Position numbers and translations under genes: made by a program. From contig CM075783.1 of NCBI GenBank assembly GCA_037974665.1, positions 44,601,318-44,665,317 of the forward strand: a DNA stretch of 64,000 bases. The letters run 5' to 3'. The notes below the pieces were generated by a model, which saw nothing but the letters and a program-made list of their open reading frames with translations, was not told the origin of the DNA and ran no database searches. This stretch comes from Ehretia macrophylla. Taxonomy: Eukaryota > Streptophyta > Magnoliopsida > Boraginales > Ehretiaceae. Shown here one piece after another: positions 51,776-63,449 of the stretch (the first letter of the stretch is position 1; every line of letters starts with the position of its first letter).

Positions 51776-54290
51776 ATTTTTTTTCTAATTTAGCAAGTGT
51801 TTTTAGTAAACTCAATAAACCATAAACCAACATTACAAATATAACCACAACACCTCTCAACAATCAGTAATTCACAAGCAGGTTGCCGTCTAAATTCCAG
51901 AAAGTACAGAGAATAGAATTTGTAAGATTTCTTTTAAATCTATAAACGTTTCTAACTCTATTTTTTACAACAAAGCAGATTCTATCAAAGATTGTATCTT
52001 CATCAAGAGAAACACGGGCATGAAGCCTTCTATTTCTTTTACACCATATATGGTAAATCGAAGCTGTAAAAACTAATTTGAGCACTAGGGATTGTAGACT
52101 GTCATGTTTGCATTCCCCAGTTAACCAATCAACAATATCACCCCCAAACAACAGGAAGCTAGGAGCAATAAGAATATCTCAAGCATTTGAGCCAAATTTT
52201 CTTCGAGAAACAACATGAAAAAAATAAGTGCTCTCTTGATACATCCATCACCCCCACACAGTAAACAACAAGGGTTAACTTGCAAACCCCAACCCCTAAG
52301 CCTTTGTTTAGTAGCAATTCTATCTAACATGGTAAGCCATGAAATAAAACAGTGACTGGGCACTCATTGCTTAAACCATATAAAATGGTACCAACGAACA
52401 GGGAGACCACATTCTCTAATTTTATCCCAAGTATGGTACAAATTGAACTTACCGTTTGGGCTAGGAGACCAAAGTAATTTGTCCTCCCTATTCCTGCAAG
52501 AGATAGATGATTGTGCAAAGTCAACAATAGAATCAAACTCGGAGCCAGGAGAAAAAGATCTTGGTAACAAGTAGACATCAGCAATAGACAAATCCAGATC
52601 AATTCCAGAGTTGCAAATAGTATCCCTCGAGAATCGATCAAGTAGGATGCCATCCTCATGCCAAAGGTCTTTCCAAAACAAAGTTCGAACACCATTACCA
52701 ATTTTATGACGAACAAGAGGCTTTGGAATAGAACGGATACCTAACATCTTCTTCCAACCCCAAGCAGCGTTAAATGGGATATCAATATCCTAGAAACATT
52801 TGCCTTTCAGGAGAACAATATTGAGCCCACGAGACCAGACCGAGTTTGATCCTTGTAGAATAGACCAAACTTGCTTTAACAAGAAAGAAATATTCAAATC
52901 ATCAAGATGTCGAATGCCTAATCCCCCTTCTTCAACTGGTTTTGCCACTGAAACCCAAGCCACTTTGGCTTTGGCATGACAAGATGCATCTCCATTCCAA
53001 AGGAATTGAGTAAATTTATTCTCGACTTCTTTGAGGGTACCAATCGGAAGCACCAAAATACTAGACCAATAAGTCTGGATACCGAAAAGAACTGACTTAA
53101 TGAGTTGAAGACGACCGGCGTAAGAAAGGGATCTAGCAGCCCAATGATTAATCCTTCCCAAAACTTTATCAACAAGTTTTTTACAAGCAAGAATGCTAAG
53201 TCTACTCGTGATTAAAGGAAGACCCAGATAATTAATAGGCAGTGAGCCTAAAGGAAAATCAAGAACCTGGAGAATCTGAGCCTTTAAGTGATCTCTACAA
53301 CCCGCAAGAAACACATTGCTTTTGCCAGGATTCATATAAAGGCCTAAAAGACGATAGAATAACTTTAGGGAATCCTTAATTACAGAAACTGTTCGAACAT
53401 CCGCTTTTGAGAAAATAAGCAAGTCATCCGCAAACATGAGATGATTAAGCTTGAGCTTATGACATTTTGGATGAATGGAAAGCCCCTTTTAACAGCAACT
53501 TTGCACAAAATGTGAGACAAAATTTCCATACCGCTCACAAACAAATAGAGAGATATGGGATCCCCTTGCTGAAGCCCTTTAGTACCCTTGAAGAAACCCA
53601 CAAGCTCACCATTCACCACAATCGAATATTTGGGGGATGAGATGCATGTTGAAACAAGTTGAATAAAGTGAAGTGGAAAATTCATTGCTTCAAGAACAGC
53701 AATCAAGAAGTCCCAACGGATAGAGTCAAAAGCCTTCATGATGTCAATTTTAAGAGTACATCTTGGGCTCAAGTTTTTCCTCCCATAATTTCTGACAATT
53801 TCCTGTGTCACCAAAATATTATTTGAAATTTGCCTTCCCCTCACGAAAGCCGACTGGTTAAAGGAAATAAGTTTATCAAGTAAAGGCTTCATTCTAGTAG
53901 CCAGAATTTTTGTGATACATTTGTACACCGTGTTACAGCAGTCAATTGGTCTATACTCCTTAATGCACGAAGGATTCTTAACTTTTGGGACAAGTGTGAT
54001 AGCAGTAGCATTCACAGCTCCAAGAAGTTTTCCAGAAGTAAAGAATGAATTCACAGCTCGATAAAAATCCTCACCAACCACATCCCACAAAGATTGGTAG
54101 AAGAAAGTATTGAAGCCATTAGGTCCAGGACTTTTATTCCCATCAATAGAAAATAAGGTGTTTCTGATCTCATCCTTAGTAACATCACATGATAACGCCA
54201 ACCTGTCATCTTCCGATAAACGAACATCAATAAGATTCTCCAAATCACAGCTCAAAGCTGGTTCATCAACTTCACTAGGGCTGCCCAACT
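51776..54290 (-). mobile_element. LINE (L1-type non-LTR retrotransposon), 5'-truncated and inactive
   Basis: Read on the minus strand, the element covers the second half of ORF2: reverse transcriptase with EYRPIDCCNTVYKCI, NQSAFVRGRQISNNILV, IDIMKAFDSIRWDFL, GLQQGDPIS and FADDLLIF, then the zf-RVT region (HCFISWLTMLDRIATK, CCLLCGG) and the C-terminal segment ending NLDGNLLVNY (stop at 51864). The endonuclease half is missing. The reading frame shifts at about 53400-53440, 52750-52790, 52364 and near 52150, so it is dead. A tail of eight A (minus strand) is at about 51779-51786. I found no convincing target duplication. Confidence 0.93.
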
Positions 54291-54323
54291 ATTTTAAATA
54301 AAATGCGACAATAGCTTATGGGG

Positions 54324-54471
54324 CTACTATTATGGGTTGAACACAAATCATTTGTTTTGCACTCTTATTGTTTGAGATCAGATTGAACCTAGTCTATCTA
54401 CTATCACGAATTGAACACAAATCATCCTTTTTGCACTCTTATTGTTTGAGGTCAGATTGGAGCTAGTCTAT
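54324..54471. repeat. Perfectly spaced tandem duplication, 74-bp unit x 2
   Basis: CTACTATTATGGGTTGAACA at 54324 and CTACTATCACGAATTGAACA at 54398 begin two units that share ACAAATCAT, TTTGCACTCTTATTGTTTGA and TCAGATTG. It lies just beyond the truncated end of the LINE. Confidence 0.85.
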
Positions 54472-56950
54472 TTCACTGAATCAATAAGGATACATAAGTC
54501 TATATACTATATTTTAGATGAGTCAGGAGTAGTGCGTGTATGTAACGTAGATTTCATATGCTAGTCTACAGTAGGTATAATTGCATTTTTGACAAATTAC
54601 TGACCATGGCTAAATTTCATGTGATCTTGAGTAACTGTCTCTCGTTAATTTTCTGGATATTATCGACCAGGGTATAATTAATTATTCTTGAGAAGATAAG
54701 TTACCATTCTCTTTAATTTTCTGGTTATTACTGTTTTCAAGAACATAAATTCTTTTCTAAAACAAGAAAAACCTATAATGTGAAATCAAATCATATATCT
54801 TCCAAACAAAATTAAAAATCTCCGGGTTTGACACTTATCAAGAGAGTTTTTCATAACAAATTAAAAAAAAAAAGAAATCTATAGTTTACCTTGAAAAGGG
54901 GCAAATTAAAAAATTCTTTTTAATAAGGGCTAAAATACATTATTTCTCAACAATATGAATGACATTTTTTTTCACTGAGGACTAATTTGTTTATTTTAAC
55001 TAAGAATATATAGATATTTAATTTTTTTTAAAATAAATCTTTTAAATATTTTTTGGATTATTGAGGACTGCAGTTTCCATTGATCCAAGTATAAATATCC
55101 CAATAACCTTGGATGGAAGTCATTTTTTTCAATGTACATATAAAAATTTTAAACTCTCCCACAATTTTTTTATCGATTCAGGTTTTTTGTAGACCTTAAC
55201 TCTTTTAACATTTTCTAAAAGCAAAGCAGGATAAAATATTGATGTGATCATCATTCTATTACGAGCATGACCTATCTATTTGAATTGATGACTAGATCTT
55301 GAATTATATTTGTCATATCAATTAGAATCTTGTAGAACTCAAACAAAATTGTGTGAAACATAAGACAATGTTTGTAGTTATGCTGAAATTGTCAATTATA
55401 TATTGAAAAAGCAAAGCATCAAACTATAGTTGTCAAAAGTAGATGCAGTGCAGGCAGCCAAGATTATTAGATTAGACTTGGGCGGATTTTTCACAGTGAT
55501 TACTATAGCCGGCAGAGTTGAAAGGTTTTTTTTTTGTTTTGTTTTTTTTTTTTATTTATATGAAAAGTTGGGTACTACTTAATATTCATTTTAAAAGATG
55601 TCTTATTTCTTTTTATCTCAAATCAATTTTTCACGTGTGTATGAAACTTTTTTGATGTATATTACGTTCATACTTTTGACTAATTCGATACATGTGTTAA
55701 GGTACATTGCTATAACTGAGAATTTATTAATTAGTGATCAAATTTTACCAAACTCAATTATAATTAAATTCCGCCAACTAAATTTTTACGTTACTAAAAA
55801 AAATAGGCGGCACTTCAAAATTAGAGCCGTGTTTGTGTCAACCTACGACCATACTTCGACATGTGTCTAACACTCTTCTATATTGTCTTTCCAAATCCAA
55901 GCTAACTCAGAGTTAGGATCTAATCTAATGGTCAATAGAAGTTATAAATTTGTTAATAGAGTATTTCATTTTGAAATTATTTGGTATTAGAAGAAGTAAT
56001 TTAATATTTTATTTGGTGATTTTGAAGTTTATGATTATTGCACATAGAAAGAATTGTATATTCTAACAAAATTAATGATAAACAAAAGAAAAAAAAAACC
56101 AAAAAATCGATGACATGATGAACATTTTTACTTGACATATACCTATATTATACTCAAACTCAAACTCAAACTAAGAGCTTAATTGATGAAAACAAAATTT
56201 TAAGGCCTTAACAGAAGAATATAAACTGTAATATCTTATTTGTCTTTAATCCAACTGTGATTCACCCAAACAATCAGACGATAAGGGACGTGTACTATGA
56301 GATAAATTTTTGTACAAATTGACTCGCTAATTAATGCATTCATCAACCATTGAATGCGTAGCTGTGAAACGCTCTTTCTCTGTTATTACTAAATTCACAT
56401 GATTTTACCCTCTATTATAATAAAAAAAAAAAATAACAGTAACAGTTTCCACATAAAGATAGCCAAAAGAAACTGAAAAAGGCGCCAGTTACAACCACCC
56501 ACCACTTAACATCTAACACCCCCAAACACCCCCCACTCCCCCCCACTCCCGCTCATCCCCAACCAACCCACGCACCCCACCACACCACACCACACCACAC
56601 CACACAGACACCAACAACATCTCATCTTGTGTTCACGGACTGAACATAGAAGGAATCTTGAAACTTGATAAGAAAAGTACTTTTTGTTTTCCGCTCCTTG
56701 GCAAGCAGTAGTACTTATTTTCTGTAGCCATACATACAAACCCATGATCATAAAATCTATGAAAACATGTGGTCTTTTTCTTTTTGGTACTATCTGCATA
56801 TAGTTATATAAAAGTTGTCATCTTTTTGGCTCCAGAATCTGCCAACTTTCCCCACATCACATGCTCTGCAGTAACATTTGAGAGCAATACTAACACATCA
56901 TTTTTTAATATTGTTGTAAAAATCTTGAAATTTCAATCCAAAAAGATCTT
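54472..56950. other. Intergenic
   Basis: No gene seen. AT-rich. A C-rich low-complexity tract with ACCAC repeats is at 56515-56605; a poly-T tract at 55526-55552. Confidence 0.5.
56515..56605. repeat. C-rich low-complexity tract with (CACAC)n
   Basis: CACCCCCC-type runs pass into about five CACAC/ACCAC pentamers. A minus-strand frame rich in Trp, Cys and Gly over it is a by-product. Confidence 0.85.
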
Positions 56951-56956
56951 TTTTTT

Positions 56957-57454
56957 TGTTTCAATATTTATTCTTGAATTTTAACTATGATGCCAAACTT
57001 AGCTATGCTTCAATTGTGATACAAAAAGTGTGCTTTTCTGTCTTCCTTGGGTCATAAAAATCAGATCTTTGCAGTTTTGGATTGACCCTTTAAGCTCTTA
57101 GACCCGTTTTTTGTGTTGTTTTTTTTTAGTATTCATTCTTGAACTCTATCTATAAGGTCATACTTAGTTGTGCTTTAATTATGATAAAAAAGTGACCTTT
57201 TTCTCTTTGTTTGGTCATAGAAGTCATATCTTTGCAGTTTGGCTTGACCCTCTAAGCTCTTAGCACTATTTTTTTTCTCCCAATTAGATAAAATGATACA
57301 TTTTTCATAGTTGAATTGTGAAAGTTTAAGCTTTTTGTTTCCATAAAGTGGTCCGACACTTCCCAAACTCGTACATTGCGGAAGTTTTGTGGACTAACTG
57401 TATTTTGTGCTTAAATTGTGATCAAGAAGTGTGATTTCCTGCAATCTTGGTGCA
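56957..57454. repeat. Tandem repeat (~165 bp, two full and one partial copy) ending at the ankyrin gene start
   Basis: Units start near 56957 and 57129; both hold TATTCATTCTTGAA-like, AGTTGTGCTTTAATT-like, AAAAAGTG, GGTCATA, TCTTTGCAGTTT and CTTGACCCT(C/T)TAAGCTCTTAG strings. A partial third copy (about 57408-57454), TGTGCTTAAATTGTGAT then AAGAAGTGTG, runs up to the start codon at 57455. Confidence 0.8.
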
Positions 57455-60429
57455 ATGCCACCTACATATTTCCCTCTAAGGTGGGAAAGCACAGGTGACC
57501 AATGGTGGTTTGCATCACCTATAGATTGGGCGGCTGCCAATGGGCACTATGATCTAGTGAGGGAGCTGCTTCACCTTGACACAAATCTGCTCATCAAGCT
57601 CACCTCTCTTCGAAGAATTCGCCGTCTAGAAACTGTGTGGGATGATGAAGAACAGTTTGATGATGTTGCCAAATGTAGAGCTCAAGTTGCTAGAAAACTA
57701 CTTGTTGAATGCGAAACAAAGAGAGGCCACAATACCCTTATCAGAGCTGGTTATGGTGGTTGGCTTCTTTACACTGCTGCCTCAGCTGGTGATGTAGAAT
57801 TTGTTCAAGATTTATTGGAAAGAGACCCTCTTTTAGTGTTTGGAGAAGGTGAATATGGTGTTACTGATATGTTTTATGCAGCTGCAAGGAGTAAAAATTC
57901 AGAGGTTTTTAGGCTATTTCTTGAATCTTCATTGTCACCTAGGTGTTATGGAAGTAATAATGGAGGTGAAATGGAAGGGAAAGGAGAGGAAATTTCTTCA
58001 GAGTTTAGGTGGGAAATAATGAATAGGGCTGTACATGCTGCTGCTAGAGGAGGCAATGTGGAGTTTTTGAGAGAACTTGTTGGAGATTGCTTAGATGTTT
58101 TGGTTTATAGAGATGGTCAAGGATCTACAATCTTGCATACTGCATCTGGCAGAGGGCAGGTTGAGGTGAGTTAGTCTCATCTTTTCAATTTTGTCACCTT
58201 ACTTTTGCTCCCCATAAATATTGTGCGTGTTGAAGAATAAGCCGGCGACTCATAGGTAGTAGCTTTCATCTTTTACGGAATCAATCCCCTTTGACTGTAC
58301 AAGAATATATCCCGGGGATTTCTGTGAGTCCTTGGAATGGAATGAATGCCGAAAAGGATTTTTTATACAAACATTTAATGGCAGGGACTCGAACCCCCTT
58401 CACCGTGGTTATTTTCATCATTTTAGAGCTTTCTTTATAATTAGATGTATTGGATATTAATTATGTATTTTTGTTACTAGTATTTGTTAATTTCTATGTG
58501 GTTCATGATGTAAAAGCTTTCCTTTCAATTAGATGGTTTGCATGTTTAATATCCATTTGTTGCTTTCTTTACTGTGTTTTTACTAGTACTTGTCAATTGC
58601 TATACTGTGTGCATCTCCATAGTTCATAGCTGCATATGCTTCATGTTAATGGGTAACAAAAATTGAAGTTCACAAGGCAATTAATGGATATTACCCTTTT
58701 AACATGAGGATGTTAATTGATAGTATAAATGGATTTTTGTTAAGCACTAATAGTGAGGCTTAACTTGATCTATAAATTGCTTGAACCCGAATCCTTATGC
58801 GACAACCGTGTATTCTGATGTTATGCAGATGCAAATGTGACTGTTTTCTTTTCTTTTTTCCTGTTTTCACACTTTTGGATAATATCATTGTAAGACTTGC
58901 TTTCCTCATGAAAGGATGTTAAAGTCTTGATTTGTTCTGCGGTTGTGCTTTCATAATCGTATCGTTGATCATGCCAATAGAACTGTGTGATATTACTAGG
59001 GGACAACATCTTATTGCTATTGATCGAATGTTGAATAAAACATCACCATTTCAGGTTACACCTCCTTGTTTATGATTGCATTTTGGATTATAGCTGTCTA
59101 TTTGTTGCTCTAATAAATCTTTTTCGTCATCTGTAGGTCGTTAAAGACGTGTTATCATCGTATAATATTGTTGATTCAACAGATAATCAAGGGAACACAG
59201 CCCTACATGTGGCTGCTTATAGAGGTCATTTAGCTGTGGTCGAGATCCTTATATCTGCATCGCCTTCATTAGCATTATTAACGAATCACTATGGAGACAC
59301 GTTTCTTCACATGGCAGTAGCTGGTTTCCGAACCCCTGGTTTTCGGAGGTTGGACCAGCAGATAAAGCTTATGAAGCAATTAGTATGTGGGAAAATCGTG
59401 AATTTGCAGAAGATCATCAATGTTAGGAACAATGATGGTAGAACTGCTCTTCACACGGCTGTGATCGAGAACATTCAGTCTGATCTGGTGGAACTTCTGA
59501 TGACTGTGCCTTCGATAAATTTAAATATCAGAGATGCTGATGGTAGTACTCCATTGGATCTCCTGAAGCAATGGCCACGATCAGCATCATCCGAGATTTT
59601 AATCAAGCGGTTGATTTCAGCTGGAGGAATTTCCAATTGCAAAGACCATTTGACTAGAAGTGCCCTTGTTTCCCATCTGAAAATGCAGGGCATTGGAGGC
59701 AGTCCGGGAACTTCTTTCAGAATCCCCGATGCAGAAATATTTTTGTACACCGGGATTGACAATGAATCTGATGGCAGTTGTGATTTTGCTAACACAGAGT
59801 ACACGTCCTGCTCGGGTCAGCTCAGTTATTGTGGATCAGCTGCGGGTTCTAATTCTTTGGAGGACAGGAAGTTACATTCTGTAAACAAGGCTGCAAAACA
59901 CTTTAAAATGCTTCTCCAGTGGCCTAGAAGAAAAGAGAGACAAGCAGATGACGTGAACTCGAGAGGTGACAACATTTCTGTAGAGTCATATGGTCTTTGT
60001 TCAAAGCTGGAAAACAACCCTATTCCACTTCGGCAGAGATTTTCAAGAATGTCCTCCCTTCCAAACAATAAAAGAATTTCTGTCCGGACGAATCTTCCAA
60101 GTCCATCCTCGAAGATGAAATTTTCTGCAGGTCTAATGCACGGTGTCATTCAGCTGATGCCACAGTCATCTTTTGGATCACCTTCAAGTCCTTTCTCTGA
60201 ATCATCGTGGGCGTCTCCTAAATCTGTTACTAAAGAGAAGGATATGGACCTTGGGAGTTTCAGGGCTGGACCATCTAGCTCCAATCGCTTGCTTAATGGT
60301 GAAAACCCGAAAATGAAGCGCAAACAGACATCCCTCAACATGAGATTGTTGAACCAATACTTATGTTTTGGTGCTCAAGGACTAGCTGTGAATGACTCAA
60401 TTAAATGCAGACAACCTAATCAGAGCTAG
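57455..60429 (+). CDS. Ankyrin-repeat family protein, 667 residues
   Basis: Two exons, 57455-58165 and 59137-60429, joined in phase 0 (Glu|Val). Ankyrin repeats span residues about 20-410, with clear units such as PIDWAAANGHYDLVRELLHL, LLYTAASAGDVEFVQDLLER, GSTILHTASGRGQVEVVKD, GNTALHVAAYRGHLAVVEIL and GRTALHTAVIENIQSDLVEL. The C-terminal third is Ser-rich and disordered-looking and has no membrane segment, so this is not the ACD6/PGG membrane type. It should be a soluble scaffold protein; partner and role are unknown. I chose the start at MPPTYFPLRWE, which I recall as the conserved beginning of this plant family; an in-frame ATG eight codons upstream (57431) lies in a tandem repeat and is unlikely. 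Confidence 0.94.
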
Positions 60430-62038
60430 AAACGGAAGAAGATCCTCTATTAATCGATTCCATTCTGCAGTTGGTTGTTCGAAGGGCAATCTGATCCAAA
60501 TCACCTTAACGAAGGAGGTTCTACTTCTACTGCAGCTGGTGTAATCTTTTAGGACTTGCGCGAACCGAATGAAGGTACTTGTCCGAATCAAAACGATTTC
60601 TGCAATGAGTTTTGATCTGAATGTTAACTGTAAATTTCGTTTTTACTTATCTGGTTGTGAATGTTTCTGTAGACATCCCTACTTTTTGTTAAGGTTCTGA
60701 ATACAATAATGATATGAGGTGTCCGGAAATGGTCGAAGTGATTGAATAGGAGGATCAATATTATGTAGCCGTAGGTGAATTTACTTAGTGAGTCTAGTCT
60801 TTACTAATAAAATATAGTGGATCCGCACATTAGCGTTAGACCATGGTGAAGAATCCAATTATGGTTATTAGCAATTCTAAAGCTTATAATTACAACTTTT
60901 ATTTTGTTTGATACAGTTTTCGTCCCCAGTTGAAATAAAATCCAAAAGGAAACAAAACGCAAACAAAAACAAATAAAAAAAAATGTTGGTCCACCTTCCG
61001 CTATAACATCTCGATTCTCGAAAGATGAACTGTCCAAGTTATTTCATGAATAGAATTGTAGCTAACCATAGAACAAACCGGTACTTTTTTTTTTTTGTAT
61101 AATAGAGGTCGAAACTATGATTCAAACTTAAAACCTTAATTATAACAAATCGCTACTCGATTATTATACTCAACTCTTGAAACCTTGACTATAATAAATT
61201 ACTATTTGATCATTCTACTCCACTCGTGGATAATAACGAACCAACGAATTACCTTGTTCATAAATGTTGGTCATCCACTTCATGACATGTCTATGACTTT
61301 CTCACACTGATCCAATATCTCGAAACATGAGACCAAACTTCTAAAATTGTAAACAATTTGCTTAATTACGTGTGCGTTTCTAGCTTAAAGTAGAATTTGA
61401 AACAATTGGTCAAACCAAAAATCCTTTTAATTGATTCATATCTCCATCAATAACAAATTCATACCAAATTGTCAAACACAATCTTTCGAAATTTCTGAAT
61501 GAATCACGTGGTTTGCTATCAGAAATCCGCAACGAAACCAATGTCTTAGGCTTGAAAGAACTATTTAGGGCTAAATACATAGTTAATCTCAAATGGTTAA
61601 TTCATGTTATTACTTAACTCGTCAATAAATATATATCACGTTGGCATGGCAACGTACTCGATAAAGTTCTTTCGGGCTAAATTCAACACGTCCCCGTAAG
61701 TGCAGACATACAGTTTTAATATTTTTAAATGGATGACAGTGAGTTTTGAATCCAGAACCCTTTGGTATTTATTCTCTGATATCAAGTTAAGTGACTATCT
61801 CATCTAAAATTTTAATCTATCAGAGAGGAGCTATTATATCATTTATTATCTTCAATACTGACTTTATATTGTATGATTTATCTAAGACGCGTTAAAAGAT
61901 ATCAAAATATTTAAAATAAAGTATAGGTTTTTATTGTGCAAGTATTTACTCATAAATTTAGAATCTCAGCAATTGAATTTAGATTTAACGGTCACATCAT
62001 CACATGGTCTAAATAAATCTAAACCGTTATGCATAAAT
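60430..62038. other. Ankyrin gene 3' UTR and intergenic DNA
   Basis: No second gene seen. The first 300 bases are the probable 3' UTR, with AATAA-type signals near 60705. A two-copy duplication lies at 61126-61233. Confidence 0.5.
61126..61233. repeat. Two-copy tandem duplication, ~60-bp unit
   Basis: TTAAAACCTTAATTATAACA and TTGAAACCTTGACTATAATA begin two units that each continue through a CTACTCGATTATT-like or CTATTTGATCATT-like string to ACTC. Confidence 0.65.
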
Positions 62039-62045
62039 GCAACGT

Positions 62046-62479
62046 GTTTGGTGGAATATTCTGCGAAGTGCGCAAGTCATAACCAAGATGTGCAAATGAG
62101 ATTATTGTGTCAAGTGGATGTTGATCTTTTGCAAGAAGAAGAGCTTACAAGCTAGTATTATCAAGGCTGTCTTTTGTGCTACTGTCTACCAACTATGGCA
62201 AGAAAGAAATCTTAGACTCCACAATAATGGAGCAAGGACAGAAAATCAGGTTCAGAATACAATTAAAGCAGATGTTGGCGCAAAGTTTGATATGTTACTC
62301 AAATTTCGACGTACAGGCACTAACATAAATATTTGTAAAGCATGGAATCTTAGTGATAACATTATTTTGTAATTTCTCTTGAGTTTTTGTCCAGGGGACA
62401 TATATACTCATAGGTTTGTATTTAAGTCGTTGCAATGAAAATTCTCCTTGCTGATTGAGCAAAAAAAAAAAAAAAAAAA
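62046..62479 (+). mobile_element. LINE tail fragment (5'-truncated L1-type insertion)
   Basis: The plus strand encodes the extreme C-terminus of a plant L1 ORF2 (VFCATVYQLWQERNLRLHNN, ending KAWNLSDNIIL, stop near 62372), followed by a short 3' UTR and a tail of about 19 A ending at 62479. The 7-bp string GCAACGT occurs on both sides (62039-62045 and 62480-62486), a plausible target duplication. The protein tail resembles that of the LINE at 51864-52151 but the two are different families or much diverged. The stretch before 62118 contains in-frame stops. Confidence 0.85.
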
Positions 62480-62486
62480 GCAACGT

Positions 62487-63270
62487 TTGAGATGTGTGTG
62501 AGAGGATCCTTGTTCGTTTTTATTGCACTAGACGTTATTATTCTTTCTCCCACTCAGTCATCCATAAATTTTGTCATAATTATCATATGTATAGGCCAAG
62601 ATTGAGCAAAAATTGAAGTCCAACCTAATTTACAGGCACATTGGCAACTTTTCTGGTAAATCAATGGTAATTAGTCTTCATAGGATGCTTTACAAATTTA
62701 GGATATATAGCAATTAGTGGTAAGAATCTTTTGTTTCAATTTCATGCAATAAATACATATATGTATCAAAAATTTTCCTAAAATATCCATGAACGACCAA
62801 AAATACCCTTTTATTTATGGAAACAACTAAGACCATTTTCGTAATCTCAGACCTAAAATGTCCATGAACAACCAAAAATACCCTTCTAATTATGGAAAGA
62901 AATAAGACCATTTTGGTAATCTCAACTCCCATTGAAAACAACAACTACCATTAGTCCCATGGTTGTCCATGGTTGATGTCTTGAGTTATAGAGAAATAAT
63001 AGCTAAGCCATCAACTTTTTCAATGGATCATTCTCTTTTATGAATGTTGTACCCACATTTGGTTTGCTGATATTGCAAGATCTCCATATATATATTTGCC
63101 ATAAATGTTGCTTGGAAAATTGCATCATTCTGTGGTTATAGGAAGGGCTCAATCCTATTTTGAGCCCTTCACATTATATCATTTTGGTGTCAACCCTTTT
63201 ATTACAATTTTATCATTTTTTTTTTTTGGGTTAATTTGTTTCAAACACAAAGAAAAAGGGGGAAAGCAAA
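62487..63270. other. Intergenic, promoter side of the amino-acid permease gene
   Basis: Holds a two-copy tandem duplication (62776-62925). A TATA-like run, CCATATATATATTTG, at about 63084-63098 lies about 170 bases before the permease start codon and is the likely core promoter. Confidence 0.5.
62776..62925. repeat. Tandem duplication, ~75-bp unit x 2
   Basis: CCTAAAATATCCATGAACGA and CCTAAAATGTCCATGAACAA begin two units sharing CCAAAAATACCCTT, TTATGGAAA, AAGACCATTTT and GTAATCTCA. Confidence 0.85.
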
Positions 63271-63449
63271 ATGTCTCATACATCTCCACAGAATGATACA
63301 AGAACTGCAGAAGAGAAGGCCATTGATGATTGGCTTCCCATAACCAGTGATCGAAATGCCAAATGGTGGTTCTCTGCAGTTCACAATGTCACTGCCATGG
63401 TTGGAGCTGGTGTCCTCAGTCTCCCCTATGCCATGTCTCAAATGGGATG
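63271..63449 (+). CDS. LHT-type amino-acid permease (lysine/histidine transporter family), first exon only
   Basis: The first coding exon gives about 59 residues and stops at a donor inside a Trp codon (ATGGGATG then GTATGT at 63450); the rest lies beyond the window. [17 protein letters not shown], then [20 protein letters not shown] (start of membrane segment 1), match the conserved beginning of the LHT branch of the AAAP family, proton-coupled importers of amino acids in the plasma membrane. The motif ends SQMGW, where family members continue into a second segment. The intron begins with a tandem array and exceeds 550 nt. Which LHT member it is cannot be told from this exon. Confidence 0.9.
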
